From assembly GCF_024662215.1 (NCBI RefSeq), contig NZ_CP096115.1:434001-498000 (forward strand): DNA of 64,000 nt. The letters are read 5' to 3'. The DNA is from Methanoplanus endosymbiosus (GTDB lineage: Archaea > Halobacteriota > Methanomicrobia > Methanomicrobiales > Methanomicrobiaceae). Below the pieces are notes generated by a model. It searched no databases. It saw only the letters and a list, made by a program, of their open reading frames with translations, and was not told the origin of the DNA. This document shows positions 44,861 to 53,695 of the stretch, piece after piece (the stretch's first letter is position 1; each line of letters starts with the position of its first letter). Both the position numbers and the translations under genes were made by a program.

Positions 44861-46246
44861 ATGGGGTCTGACAATAACGAACAGCAGGATTATCTCCGTG
44901 AAGAGGAGAGCACCGAGTCACTCCGCAACCGGATTGATAAGATAATAGCTGCAACATCAAACCACCAAAAATTCTCCGATACCGGCGATGAGATGCAGAG
45001 GCTCATTCATGAACTTCAGGTGCACCAGGTTGAACTGGAGATACAGAACGAGGAGTTAAGACTGGCAAGAGAGGAGAAAGAAGCCGGATTAGAGAGATAT
45101 ACTGAACTCTATGACTTTGCTCCGGTGGGCTACTTCACCCTTGACGGCATCGGTACAATAAGGCAGGTAAACCTCTCAGGTGCTGCCATGCTTGGCGTGG
45201 AACGGGCATTTATAATAGGGAGGAAATTACAGTACTTTCTCCAGTCCAAATCACTCCCTGTTTTCAGTCAGTTCATTCGCAATGCTGCCGGATTTCCGGA
45301 CGAGAAGATCCATAACACTGTATTGTCCCTGAAGGGTAATCCGCCGGTCACTGTTCAGGCCAGACTGCATATCAATGAAGCAGGGGATGAATATTTCATG
45401 GCAGTGACTGACATCACAGAACAGAAGGCATCGGAGGAGCACATTCTGTACCTGAATCAGGTACTTCTGACAGTCCAGAATGTCAACCGGCTGCTCATAC
45501 GGGAGAAGAACCCCGACCGGCTTCTTCAGGCTACCTGTGAGATAATGAGCAAAAGCGGAGGATTTGAAAATGCCTGGATTGTGCGTGTTGATGAAAACAA
45601 TACCTTTTTAGCGGCGTATGGATCTGATGCAGGCAGGCCCTTTACAGACCTTGAGTTATTCCTTAAGCAGGACGGCATCCCCTGGTGTCAGGAAGAGGCG
45701 CTGAAGCAAAAGGATGTCATATCAATAACAGACCGCCCGGCGGAGTGCTCACAATGTCCCATGTCATCGTTCTACGCCAAAAAGATCTCCCTGATCTGTT
45801 CCCTCAGATATGAAGAGGAACTCTATGGCACCCTTTCTGTCATACTGCCGGAAATTGTTGCCCTGAAAAGAGAGGATACTGACCTTTTTAAGGAGGTATG
45901 TGATGATGTGGCCTTTGGCCTGCACACCATCGGACTGGAGCAGAAGGGAGCGAGGTCACTGGTCCAGATTCAGCAGAATATGATGCAGCTTGCAACCTTA
46001 AATGACGAGATCCGAAACCCCCTTACTGTAATTAAGGCACTCACCGATACTAACCACACTGAAGAGAACAGAAAAATTATAGAAGAACAGATTGACAGCA
46101 TTGATTATATCATCCGGAAGCTTGATCTGGGCTGGCTGAACTCTGAGAAGACCTGGAATTATCTCATGAAAAATTATGGCATCCCAAAACCGGATAATAA
46201 CAGTGGTGCAGGACAGGAATTAAATGACCGCAATCCGGGGCACTGA
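44861..46246 (+). CDS. PAS-GAF sensor protein with degenerate DHp and no ATPase
   Basis: A 461-aa protein: a coiled stretch (HELQVHQVELEIQNEELRL, ~48-75), a PAS (~80-190, LYDFAPVGYFTLDGIG), a GAF (~215-365, with cysteines CSQCPMSSFY), and a DHp-like helix (LATLNDEIRNPLTVIKAL, ~376). In active kinases this helix has HEIRNPL; here the His is Asp, and no HATPase domain follows. It is thus probably a signalling scaffold or regulator of other kinases. The N-terminal module is a paralogue of that in the convergent kinase at 46306-48423. Confidence 0.85.
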   Translation: MGSDNNEQQDYLREEESTESLRNRIDKIIAATSNHQKFSDTGDEMQRLIHELQVHQVELEIQNEELRLAREEKEAGLERYTELYDFAPVGYFTLDGIGTIRQVNLSGAAMLGVERAFIIGRKLQYFLQSKSLPVFSQFIRNAAGFPDEKIHNTVLSLKGNPPVTVQARLHINEAGDEYFMAVTDITEQKASEEHILYLNQVLLTVQNVNRLLIREKNPDRLLQATCEIMSKSGGFENAWIVRVDENNTFLAAYGSDAGRPFTDLELFLKQDGIPWCQEEALKQKDVISITDRPAECSQCPMSSFYAKKISLICSLRYEEELYGTLSVILPEIVALKREDTDLFKEVCDDVAFGLHTIGLEQKGARSLVQIQQNMMQLATLNDEIRNPLTVIKALTDTNHTEENRKIIEEQIDSIDYIIRKLDLGWLNSEKTWNYLMKNYGIPKPDNNSGAGQELNDRNPGH

Positions 46247-46305
46247 CGACAATCTTTCATCAGAAACCTCCTCAACTCTCAGTTTCATCTGAGGTTTAAG
46301 GCCGT

Positions 46306-48423
46306 TCATGACTTTGTGGCAAAACGGTACCCGCCCTTTGGCACAGTCATCTCAAACCGTGCACCCTTCCCCGGCTCTCCGTTTTCAGTGATGGTAATTC
46401 CGGTGATGGCCAGAATTTCCCGTGAGAGGAAGAGTCCAAGACCTGTGTGCTTTCCAAATCCGCGTTTAAACAGCTTTTTTTTATCCTCATCACTGATCCC
46501 GGCACCATCGTCAGCAAAGACAACAGATAATCCCCCATCTCTTCTCTCACAGGTCACAGTGATCTCTGTGAACGGGGCTGCATAACGGAATGCATTATCA
46601 AAGAGGTTATAAAATACCTTCTGCAGCAGAGGATCTGCAAATATTTCGATATCACCACATCTGGTAGTCAGGATCACGTGATCACGGTTAAATGTTGAGC
46701 CGGCTGTCACCGCCACATCACTGACATTCTGCCAGGCTGCTGCATTCACACCAATCTCCTGGTACTCTTTGGTAAATTCGATCTGATGCCGGATTGTTTC
46801 TGCTGCCTCATCCAGATTGTTTAAATAGCACTTCAATTCCGGATTTGTGGTCTTTTCACTGGCAAGATCAATATATCCAAGCAGAACAGTCACTCCGTTG
46901 AGAATATCGTGCCGGGTGATACTGGAGAGCAGGTTAAGTTTACTGTTTGCCTGCCGGAGAGATCTTTCCATTGCCACCCTGTCAGTGAGATCAACAATTG
47001 AGACAAGAACCTTCTCCCATGTCTTCTCATACCCGGGTACAACCGAACAGTGAATCAGGATGTCTTTCTCTTCCCCGGATAATGTCTTTATAACGCCTAT
47101 GCCCTGATAATGGGTAATCCCCGCAGCAAATAAAATTATTTCATCCTTAAATGTGAAATATGACCCGTCCGAAAATGTGGCACTGAGATCTTTATAACAG
47201 TCTTCCTCTGACTTTAACCCAATCAGGGCCTTTGTAGTGGAGTTTATCCCGTTCACCCGTACCATCCGGGCGCATGACCTGACATCTTCCGGATGCCGGC
47301 TGAAATATGCTTTCAGGTCAGTTATCCCCTCTGCATTTTTTGAGTCAATCCATAATTTAACCGCAGAGAAGTCCTCCTCCCACAGGGAAACCGGAGAGTC
47401 CTCAAAAAGAGCGCGGTACCGCTTTTCACTCTCAATGAGGGCTTCTTCCACCTGTTTTTTCTCAGTGATGTCCCGGAAGACACAATGTGTCTGCTTAAAC
47501 GATCCATCCGGATTAAGTCCAACCTTTCCGTCAAAGGAGGTGAGAATGATGCTTCCATCCTTATTTTTCATCAGGAATTCAATATCAGAGGTTATTTTAT
47601 TCTTTTTAAATTCCGGAAAATTCCTCTTAAAGCGGCTTACATGCTCCGGTACAAGAAAATCCCCAAACCAGTGACCAATCACCTCATCCCGTCTGTACCC
47701 CAGCAGATCAAGCCATGTACTGTTCACCTCAAGGAATCGCCCGTCAGCATCAAGCGACTGATATGGTATTGGAGACTGCTCAAAGAGAATATGAAACCGC
47801 TCCTCGCTCTCCCGCAGACTCTCTTCTGCCTCTCTTCGCAATGTGATGTCTGATATTGTCATCCGGATTTTCCCGGAATCTTCTCTCTTTTCCGGCATTT
47901 CAGTCCCTTCAACATGGGCAAAAAAACGTTTATCCCCGTCACTGAAGAGTTCCACCTCGCAGATCTCTTTTGTGCCGCTCCCGGTTACATTCCGGCAGAA
48001 TAAATTGAATGCAGGAATACTCCCCGGAAGCATAAATGTCTGAAGACGGCGGCCAATGACCTTCTGCCTTTCCTGACCTAAAAGCAGGCATCCGGTCAGG
48101 TTAACCTCCAGTATGGTCCCTATCCTGTCAATTGTGAAATACCCTACCGGGGCGAAATCATAGAGGTCAACAAATTTTTCATGCAGCATCTCAGCTTCTG
48201 ACCGGGCACGCTCAAGCTCCTCGTTCTGCATGTCAAGTTCAATCTGATGCACCTGCAGTTCATGTACCAGGGCCACTTCATCGGCACATATATTGTCCTT
48301 TGAAGGAACAGGCATTCTCTCCTTTAAGATCTCCTCGGCTTTTCTGCGCAGGAGTGCGGGATCGCAGCAGGAGATATTCTGTTCCTCACCATTCTGACTG
48401 TTATGACTCATTTCCGGCCTCAT
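46306..48423 (-). CDS. multi-PAS histidine kinase
   Basis: A 705-aa kinase with a coiled start (HELQVHQIELDMQNEELERA, ~54-73), then PAS-like domains at ~80-190, ~200-325 and ~330-475, H-box SITRHDILNGV (~500), N-box YNLFDNAFRYA, G1 DDGAGISDEDKKK and a GLGLFLSREIL motif. No membrane span. It starts inside the end of the CheB-CheR-PAS gene (23-nt overlap), so the two are translated together, and may form one signalling unit with it. Confidence 0.92.
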   Translation of the reverse strand: MRPEMSHNSQNGEEQNISCCDPALLRRKAEEILKERMPVPSKDNICADEVALVHELQVHQIELDMQNEELERARSEAEMLHEKFVDLYDFAPVGYFTIDRIGTILEVNLTGCLLLGQERQKVIGRRLQTFMLPGSIPAFNLFCRNVTGSGTKEICEVELFSDGDKRFFAHVEGTEMPEKREDSGKIRMTISDITLRREAEESLRESEERFHILFEQSPIPYQSLDADGRFLEVNSTWLDLLGYRRDEVIGHWFGDFLVPEHVSRFKRNFPEFKKNKITSDIEFLMKNKDGSIILTSFDGKVGLNPDGSFKQTHCVFRDITEKKQVEEALIESEKRYRALFEDSPVSLWEEDFSAVKLWIDSKNAEGITDLKAYFSRHPEDVRSCARMVRVNGINSTTKALIGLKSEEDCYKDLSATFSDGSYFTFKDEIILFAAGITHYQGIGVIKTLSGEEKDILIHCSVVPGYEKTWEKVLVSIVDLTDRVAMERSLRQANSKLNLLSSITRHDILNGVTVLLGYIDLASEKTTNPELKCYLNNLDEAAETIRHQIEFTKEYQEIGVNAAAWQNVSDVAVTAGSTFNRDHVILTTRCGDIEIFADPLLQKVFYNLFDNAFRYAAPFTEITVTCERRDGGLSVVFADDGAGISDEDKKKLFKRGFGKHTGLGLFLSREILAITGITITENGEPGKGARFEMTVPKGGYRFATKS

Positions 48424-51373
48424 CTCTGTTATTGGTCACATCTTCAATGGCAAGAAGTATCAGTTCCGGCGACAGATCCTCAGAGAAGATCTGCCTTGCA
48501 TTGAGCTTCATTACCCGTTCTCCTATCTCAGGAAATGTATTCCTGACGATATAATCATCAAAAGATCTCTTTTCAGGAAGAACTTTCTCAAGAAATCTTC
48601 TGAGTTCAGGAATGTTCCACTGCCCTTTGCCCACCGAATAAAGGCTTTTTCCTTCAGTCTCTTCGTTACTGACATGAAACATCTGATAAAAAAAGCGGTT
48701 TGCTCTGACGATCTTCATACTGCTGTCAAGTACAAGGAGAGGTTCCCGTATGGTTGCAATAATGCCTTCTGCAAGTTTTCTGGCTGCAATGAGTTCTATC
48801 TCTTTGTTTTTTACTGATGTTATGTCAATGAAGGTTATCACAAGACCGTCTATTATATTTTCAAGCGTCCTGTAAGGCATAATCCGGACCCTGAACCACT
48901 TATTATTACGTGTCTGGATCTCTTTTTCAGAAAATACAAGCGTCTCCAGCACCTCTGTTGCATCCGTTACAAGATCAGGATATATGAGATCAGATGCAAT
49001 GTCTGTCACAGGCCGGCCCTCGTCTCCGGGAATTAAATTAATTATCCGGGTAGCAGGAATGGTAAAACGCCGGATGCTCATATTTTCATCGACAAATACT
49101 GTTGCAATCTCGGTGCTGTTGAGCAGATTCTTCATATCATTGTTGGTCCTGGAAAATTCTTCAACCCGGCCCTGAAGTTCGGCATTGACAGTCTGAAGTT
49201 CCTCATTCATGGACTGCATCTCCTCCCTTGACGTTGTCAGCTCCTCATTTGTGGACTGAAGTTCTTCGTTTGTGGACTGCATCTCTTCGTTGGCGGATTT
49301 CAGCTCTTCCTGGGATGTCTGCATCTCCTCACGTGTGGTCTGTAGTTCCTCATAATTCCGCTGGAGTTCTCTCTCAAGTTCAGCAATGCGTCCGGTATCA
49401 GATCCATATTCTGAACCGGAAATAACAGGCATATCTATCTCCGGAGGAGCTTTTGCCTCCGGAAATACGATAAGAAGCATTCCTTCAAGTGCCTTTGGTT
49501 CTTTGATATACTGAACTGTGCAGTCTGTGGGGTGCACCCCTGCGTCTGTCTTCACCTGAAGGTTTCCGGCTGTCATTGTATCCTTTTCCCTGACAGCCTT
49601 CTGAAATAATCTGGTCAGTTCATAACGCAGTCCTTCACGGGCCATGACAAATATGTTCCAGTTGGCCTTTCCTGCCGGAGGTTCAATAAATTTCCCTGTA
49701 CTCCCGTTCAGATAGAGAATGTCTCCTTTGTCAGTTGTCAGAACCGCCGGAGGTGAATACTGACGGAGGATCAGTTCTTCTGCAAGTGCCTGAAGATTTA
49801 CCTCCTTTTTGATTACAGGGACATTCTGCTCTACACTGTAGAGGGGACGCGGAAAGATGTTAATAGGAAATTCAATCATCTCCGGCAGCAGATATGTCTC
49901 CTTTCGTTTATAAAGCCTGAATTTATTATCTATGGTGGAAAAGATAGCTGAATGTCCTCCGATTGTTTCGGAACTGCCAAGGAATAATATTCCTCCGGGC
50001 TTTAACGAATAGAAAAATAGGGGGATGATCTTCTTCTGCAGTTCCGGTTCCAGATATATAAGGAGGTTTCGGCAGCTTAAAATGTCCAGATTGGTAAACG
50101 GGGGGTCCATAATGAGATTTTGTGAAGCAAATATTATTGTCTCCCTGATCTCTTTCTTTATCCGGTAGCCACCTTTCTCTCTGGAAAAGAAACGATTCAG
50201 ACGTTCTGATGAGACATCACCCGATATATTTGAGAGGAATAATCCCTGCCTGGCTTTTTCAATTGCATCACGATCGAGGTCAGTAGCAAATATCTGGAGG
50301 GTATAATTTCTGTTATGGTTTAACTTATCCATCGCTTCCCTGAATGCAATGGCAAGGGAGTAGGCCTCCTCACCTGTTGAACATCCGGCAACCCACGCCC
50401 TGAATGTTGACTCTGTGGGTTTTTCTTTGATAAGCATAGGAATCACATGGTCAATTATATATTCCCATGCCAAAGGATCCCTGAAAAAACCGGTTACTCC
50501 AATCAGCAGTTCATGAAAGAGGAGATCCAGTTCAGCCGGATTTTCCCGCAGATAGCGCATATAGGTATTTATACTGTCAATCCGGTGGATTGCCATGCGC
50601 CGTTCAATCCGGCGATAAACAGAACTTTTTTTGTAAAAGGAGAAATCATGTCCGGTATGTTCACGAAGCAGAACAAATATTTTGGCAAGAGAGCTGATCG
50701 ATTTTACCTCAATGATCGGTTTTTGCATATGGACTTTCGGGGCGTGGTGGAGATAGGTGATTATCTTTTCAGGCAGTTCTTCTGCCGCGGCAACAATGTC
50801 TGCAAGTCCTGCGTTAATGGCACTGCGTGGCATGCCGTCAAATTTTGCAGAGACCGGTTCCTGCACAAATGCTATTCCTGCCTTCTCCTTGATGGCCCGC
50901 AGGCCGATTGTTCCGTCTGTACCCATACCCGACAGAATGACTCCGATGCTCCTGTCCTGCTGATCCTCTGCAAGAGATCGGAAAAAATAGTCTATGGGAA
51001 GTCTCAGTCCGCGTGGCTCTGCCGGTTCCATCAGGAAGAGCGTACCATGGAGAAGGGACATATCCCGGTTTGGCGGAATTATATAGACATGGTCAGGGAG
51101 GACCTTCATATTGTCTGCAACCTGAAGGACTTTCATTGTGGTGACACGCCGGAGTAGTTCGGGCATTACTCCCTTATGCGTTGGATCAAGGTGCTGGACA
51201 ATCACAAAGGCCATGCCTGAATCCGGCGGTACATTAGCCAGAAACTGTTCTAAGGCTTCAAGACCTCCGGCTGATGCACCAATGCCAACGATTGGGAAAT
51301 GCCGGCTGCCGGAATTCTGATAATTATTCTCTGTAACTTCCTGTGTCTCTTCTGATTTGGATTTGTCTGCCAT
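48401..51373 (-). CDS. CheB-CheR-PAS fusion protein
   Basis: A 990-aa fusion. Residues ~25-215 are a CheB methylesterase (GIGASAGGLEAL, IVQHLDPTHKG, ILSGMGTDGTIGL: the Ser-His-Asp triad is in place). Residues ~225-485 are a full CheR methyltransferase (GVTGFFRDPLAWEYI, AWVAGCSTGEEAYSLAI). A long coiled coil (~655-745, repeated EEMQ/EELQ blocks) and two PAS domains (~745-860, ~870-985) follow. There is no receiver domain. Such fusions are common in bacteria and Methanomicrobia and usually sit with hybrid kinases; they may set methylation of a receptor such as the poly-HAMP protein in this window. Confidence 0.95.
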   Translation of the reverse strand: MADKSKSEETQEVTENNYQNSGSRHFPIVGIGASAGGLEALEQFLANVPPDSGMAFVIVQHLDPTHKGVMPELLRRVTTMKVLQVADNMKVLPDHVYIIPPNRDMSLLHGTLFLMEPAEPRGLRLPIDYFFRSLAEDQQDRSIGVILSGMGTDGTIGLRAIKEKAGIAFVQEPVSAKFDGMPRSAINAGLADIVAAAEELPEKIITYLHHAPKVHMQKPIIEVKSISSLAKIFVLLREHTGHDFSFYKKSSVYRRIERRMAIHRIDSINTYMRYLRENPAELDLLFHELLIGVTGFFRDPLAWEYIIDHVIPMLIKEKPTESTFRAWVAGCSTGEEAYSLAIAFREAMDKLNHNRNYTLQIFATDLDRDAIEKARQGLFLSNISGDVSSERLNRFFSREKGGYRIKKEIRETIIFASQNLIMDPPFTNLDILSCRNLLIYLEPELQKKIIPLFFYSLKPGGILFLGSSETIGGHSAIFSTIDNKFRLYKRKETYLLPEMIEFPINIFPRPLYSVEQNVPVIKKEVNLQALAEELILRQYSPPAVLTTDKGDILYLNGSTGKFIEPPAGKANWNIFVMAREGLRYELTRLFQKAVREKDTMTAGNLQVKTDAGVHPTDCTVQYIKEPKALEGMLLIVFPEAKAPPEIDMPVISGSEYGSDTGRIAELERELQRNYEELQTTREEMQTSQEELKSANEEMQSTNEELQSTNEELTTSREEMQSMNEELQTVNAELQGRVEEFSRTNNDMKNLLNSTEIATVFVDENMSIRRFTIPATRIINLIPGDEGRPVTDIASDLIYPDLVTDATEVLETLVFSEKEIQTRNNKWFRVRIMPYRTLENIIDGLVITFIDITSVKNKEIELIAARKLAEGIIATIREPLLVLDSSMKIVRANRFFYQMFHVSNEETEGKSLYSVGKGQWNIPELRRFLEKVLPEKRSFDDYIVRNTFPEIGERVMKLNARQIFSEDLSPELILLAIEDVTNNRDEAGNES

Positions 51374-51798
51374 TTATCCCCCTCAAACTGATGGAAATAT
51401 CTCTGTTTTTTAATGACGGCATTATCCTGTATGCAGGATCAGTGCTTCATCAGAGATGATATCTGCCCCCGGAAATAGTCAGACACTCCCACATATATAA
51501 ATAACAGAGTATAAGGCTTAATCATTTCGCCTGAATTAAAGAGCAAAGTGTAATATTCACACATCAGAAGCTGCTGCACAAATAAAATTTGATGGATAAT
51601 TGTATGATTTACAGGTACAATTGGCACAAATATTGTGATGATTAACCAAAATATACCATTTAATTGTCCCATAGTCAGTTAGAAAATAGTCATGCAACAG
51701 CCTCATTAGTCATAATTAATTTTTTCTGTTCTTCCGCCTTTTGGAAGTAATATGGCAGGCTCTCCGGAGAGGAGAAAGACCAAATTTCACAGACACAG

Positions 51799-53565
51799 AT
51801 GGTTACAGCGACTGAGGAAAAAATTCCCGAACAAAAAATTAAACAAAATATATATTCTGAAAAAACCCAATTGAAAATTATGAAGGACAAAAATCCGGAT
51901 GATTCACATATATCCGGGAATCATAATGATTCTGTGATTAATGGTGACAGCAGTGACAACATTATCAATATTAAATCCGGAATAAATATCAGAATAAAAT
52001 CAGGATTAATCGTCTTAATTCTTCTCTTAATCACCGCATCACTCTGCTGCGGGTGCACACAGACAGATAATAATATTTCAGACGGGGAAGATGCACCGGA
52101 TTTAACAATGAACAGTCAGGAAGGGTTCAAAGAAGAGATTGATGCCATAATCTCAGACAAGAGGTATGATTACTCAGACTGGGGATTTATGGCTAAGGAT
52201 ATGAACTCCGGAGAAGTCCTTGTATCACATAATGCAGAGCAGATGTTCACTCCCGGTTCTACAACCAAGGTCTTCACTGTAACGACAGCTCTGGACACAC
52301 TTGGCCCTGATTACAGATTTAAAACTCCGGTATATTACACAGAAGACAATCTTATTCTTGTTGCTTCAGGCGACCCTGCAATGGGCGGACGGCTTCTCGA
52401 AGACGGGACACTTGAATTCACCAATGAAGATCATGTCGATGCAGGTGCATTTGGATCATGTATTCTGACCAAATCCGATCCACTGGCCGGATTAAACTTA
52501 CTTTCCGCACAGATTTATGATTCCGGAATCAGAACAGTTGATGATGTGGTAATAGATACCCGCCTGTTTAAAGAAGAAAAGGAGGCTGATAACGGAATAA
52601 TAACACCCATAATAATCAATGACAACCTGATCGATATCACAGTAACTCCGGATAAGGCAGGCAACCCGGCAGCAGTTGACTGGAGACCAAAATCATCTGC
52701 ATATACAGTTAAGAGCAGCATCATAACCGGAGATTTCTGTTCACAGAGAGATCTGGTAATCCCTGATTATAACGGTCAGAAAGTTATTGAAATATCAGGC
52801 ATTATTCCTGAAGGTTCAGAATCAGTGAATGTGACCTCAAATGTCAATGTGCCTGCACAATTTGCACGCGGTCTGTTTATTGATGCACTTGAGAGAGCAG
52901 GAATAACAGTCAAATCATCATCAGATAAAAATCCGGCAGATAAACTTCCGGAGAAGGATAGTTATGATAACTCTCAAAAGGTTGCAGAACTGACTTCACC
53001 GCCGTTTTCCGAATATGCAAAAGTAACCTTAAAAGTAAGCCAGAATCTCTATGCAAACTGCATCATATCAATTATTGGTGCATATGAAGGGTATGATTCA
53101 TTTGATGCCGGAATGATAACAGAGGGGGAATTTCTGAGAAATGCCGGAATAAATGTCAGAAGCCTTGCACTTGCAGATGGTGAAGGCAGTATCAACAACA
53201 GGATCAGTCCGGAATCTGCTATCGGACTCCTCTCATATGCCTATAAACAGGATTATTATAAAGAACTGAGAGATTCAATGCCACTCTTAGGGGTTGACGG
53301 TACCCTTGCAAAAGGAGCAGAACCCGGAGATCCCGGATACGGCAAAATATCCGCAAAAACCGGAACATCGGTGACAATTATAATGACGGGAGATATATTT
53401 GTCTATGCAAGAGGGCTTCTTGGATATATGAATACAGAAGATGGCAATGACATAGCCTTTGTAATATATGCCAATAATGTACCCGCAGGATCGGACATGC
53501 AGGGTATAGCAGATGTTGTCTCAGATGTGAACGATGTTGCAGTTACAATGTACAGCAGCTTATGA
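51799..53565 (+). CDS. D-Ala-D-Ala carboxypeptidase/PBP4-type (peptidase S13) family protein
   Basis: A 588-aa protein with all three active-site motifs of S13 penicillin-binding proteins: SxxK in PGSTTKVFT (~150), SxN in SQNLYAN (~415) and KTG in SAKTGTS (~520). In bacteria these cut D-Ala-D-Ala peptides in peptidoglycan; most archaea lack that polymer, so the substrate is unknown. One hydrophobic helix (~70-90, IVLILLLITASLCCGC) with Cys at its end would anchor it, as a lipoprotein or by a signal anchor; the ~70 polar residues before it are unusual, and a GTG at 51937 could be the true start. Between signalling genes; T-rich terminator-like sequence follows at 53590. Confidence 0.88.
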   Translation: MVTATEEKIPEQKIKQNIYSEKTQLKIMKDKNPDDSHISGNHNDSVINGDSSDNIINIKSGINIRIKSGLIVLILLLITASLCCGCTQTDNNISDGEDAPDLTMNSQEGFKEEIDAIISDKRYDYSDWGFMAKDMNSGEVLVSHNAEQMFTPGSTTKVFTVTTALDTLGPDYRFKTPVYYTEDNLILVASGDPAMGGRLLEDGTLEFTNEDHVDAGAFGSCILTKSDPLAGLNLLSAQIYDSGIRTVDDVVIDTRLFKEEKEADNGIITPIIINDNLIDITVTPDKAGNPAAVDWRPKSSAYTVKSSIITGDFCSQRDLVIPDYNGQKVIEISGIIPEGSESVNVTSNVNVPAQFARGLFIDALERAGITVKSSSDKNPADKLPEKDSYDNSQKVAELTSPPFSEYAKVTLKVSQNLYANCIISIIGAYEGYDSFDAGMITEGEFLRNAGINVRSLALADGEGSINNRISPESAIGLLSYAYKQDYYKELRDSMPLLGVDGTLAKGAEPGDPGYGKISAKTGTSVTIIMTGDIFVYARGLLGYMNTEDGNDIAFVIYANNVPAGSDMQGIADVVSDVNDVAVTMYSSL

Positions 53566-53695
53566 TCAATACCCCAAAGATCAGACCTTTCTTTTTTTCC
53601 GGAAAGATATTCTACAACTGAAATTATCAGATATTACAGCTTTCATGCACAGGATAAGGATAATCCAGCACAATATAATTGTGTGATAATATCAG

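Noticed and set aside
50447-51157. 236-codon plus-strand frame within the CheB-CheR gene
   Set aside because: Antisense to clear CheB and CheR catalytic motifs; composition is atypical and no start signal is present.
51439-51672. 77-codon hydrophobic minus-strand frame between CheB-CheR and the S13 gene
   Set aside because: AT-rich intergenic DNA gives hydrophobic translations by chance; no ribosome site or recognised family. The 425-bp gap otherwise shows nothing I can support.
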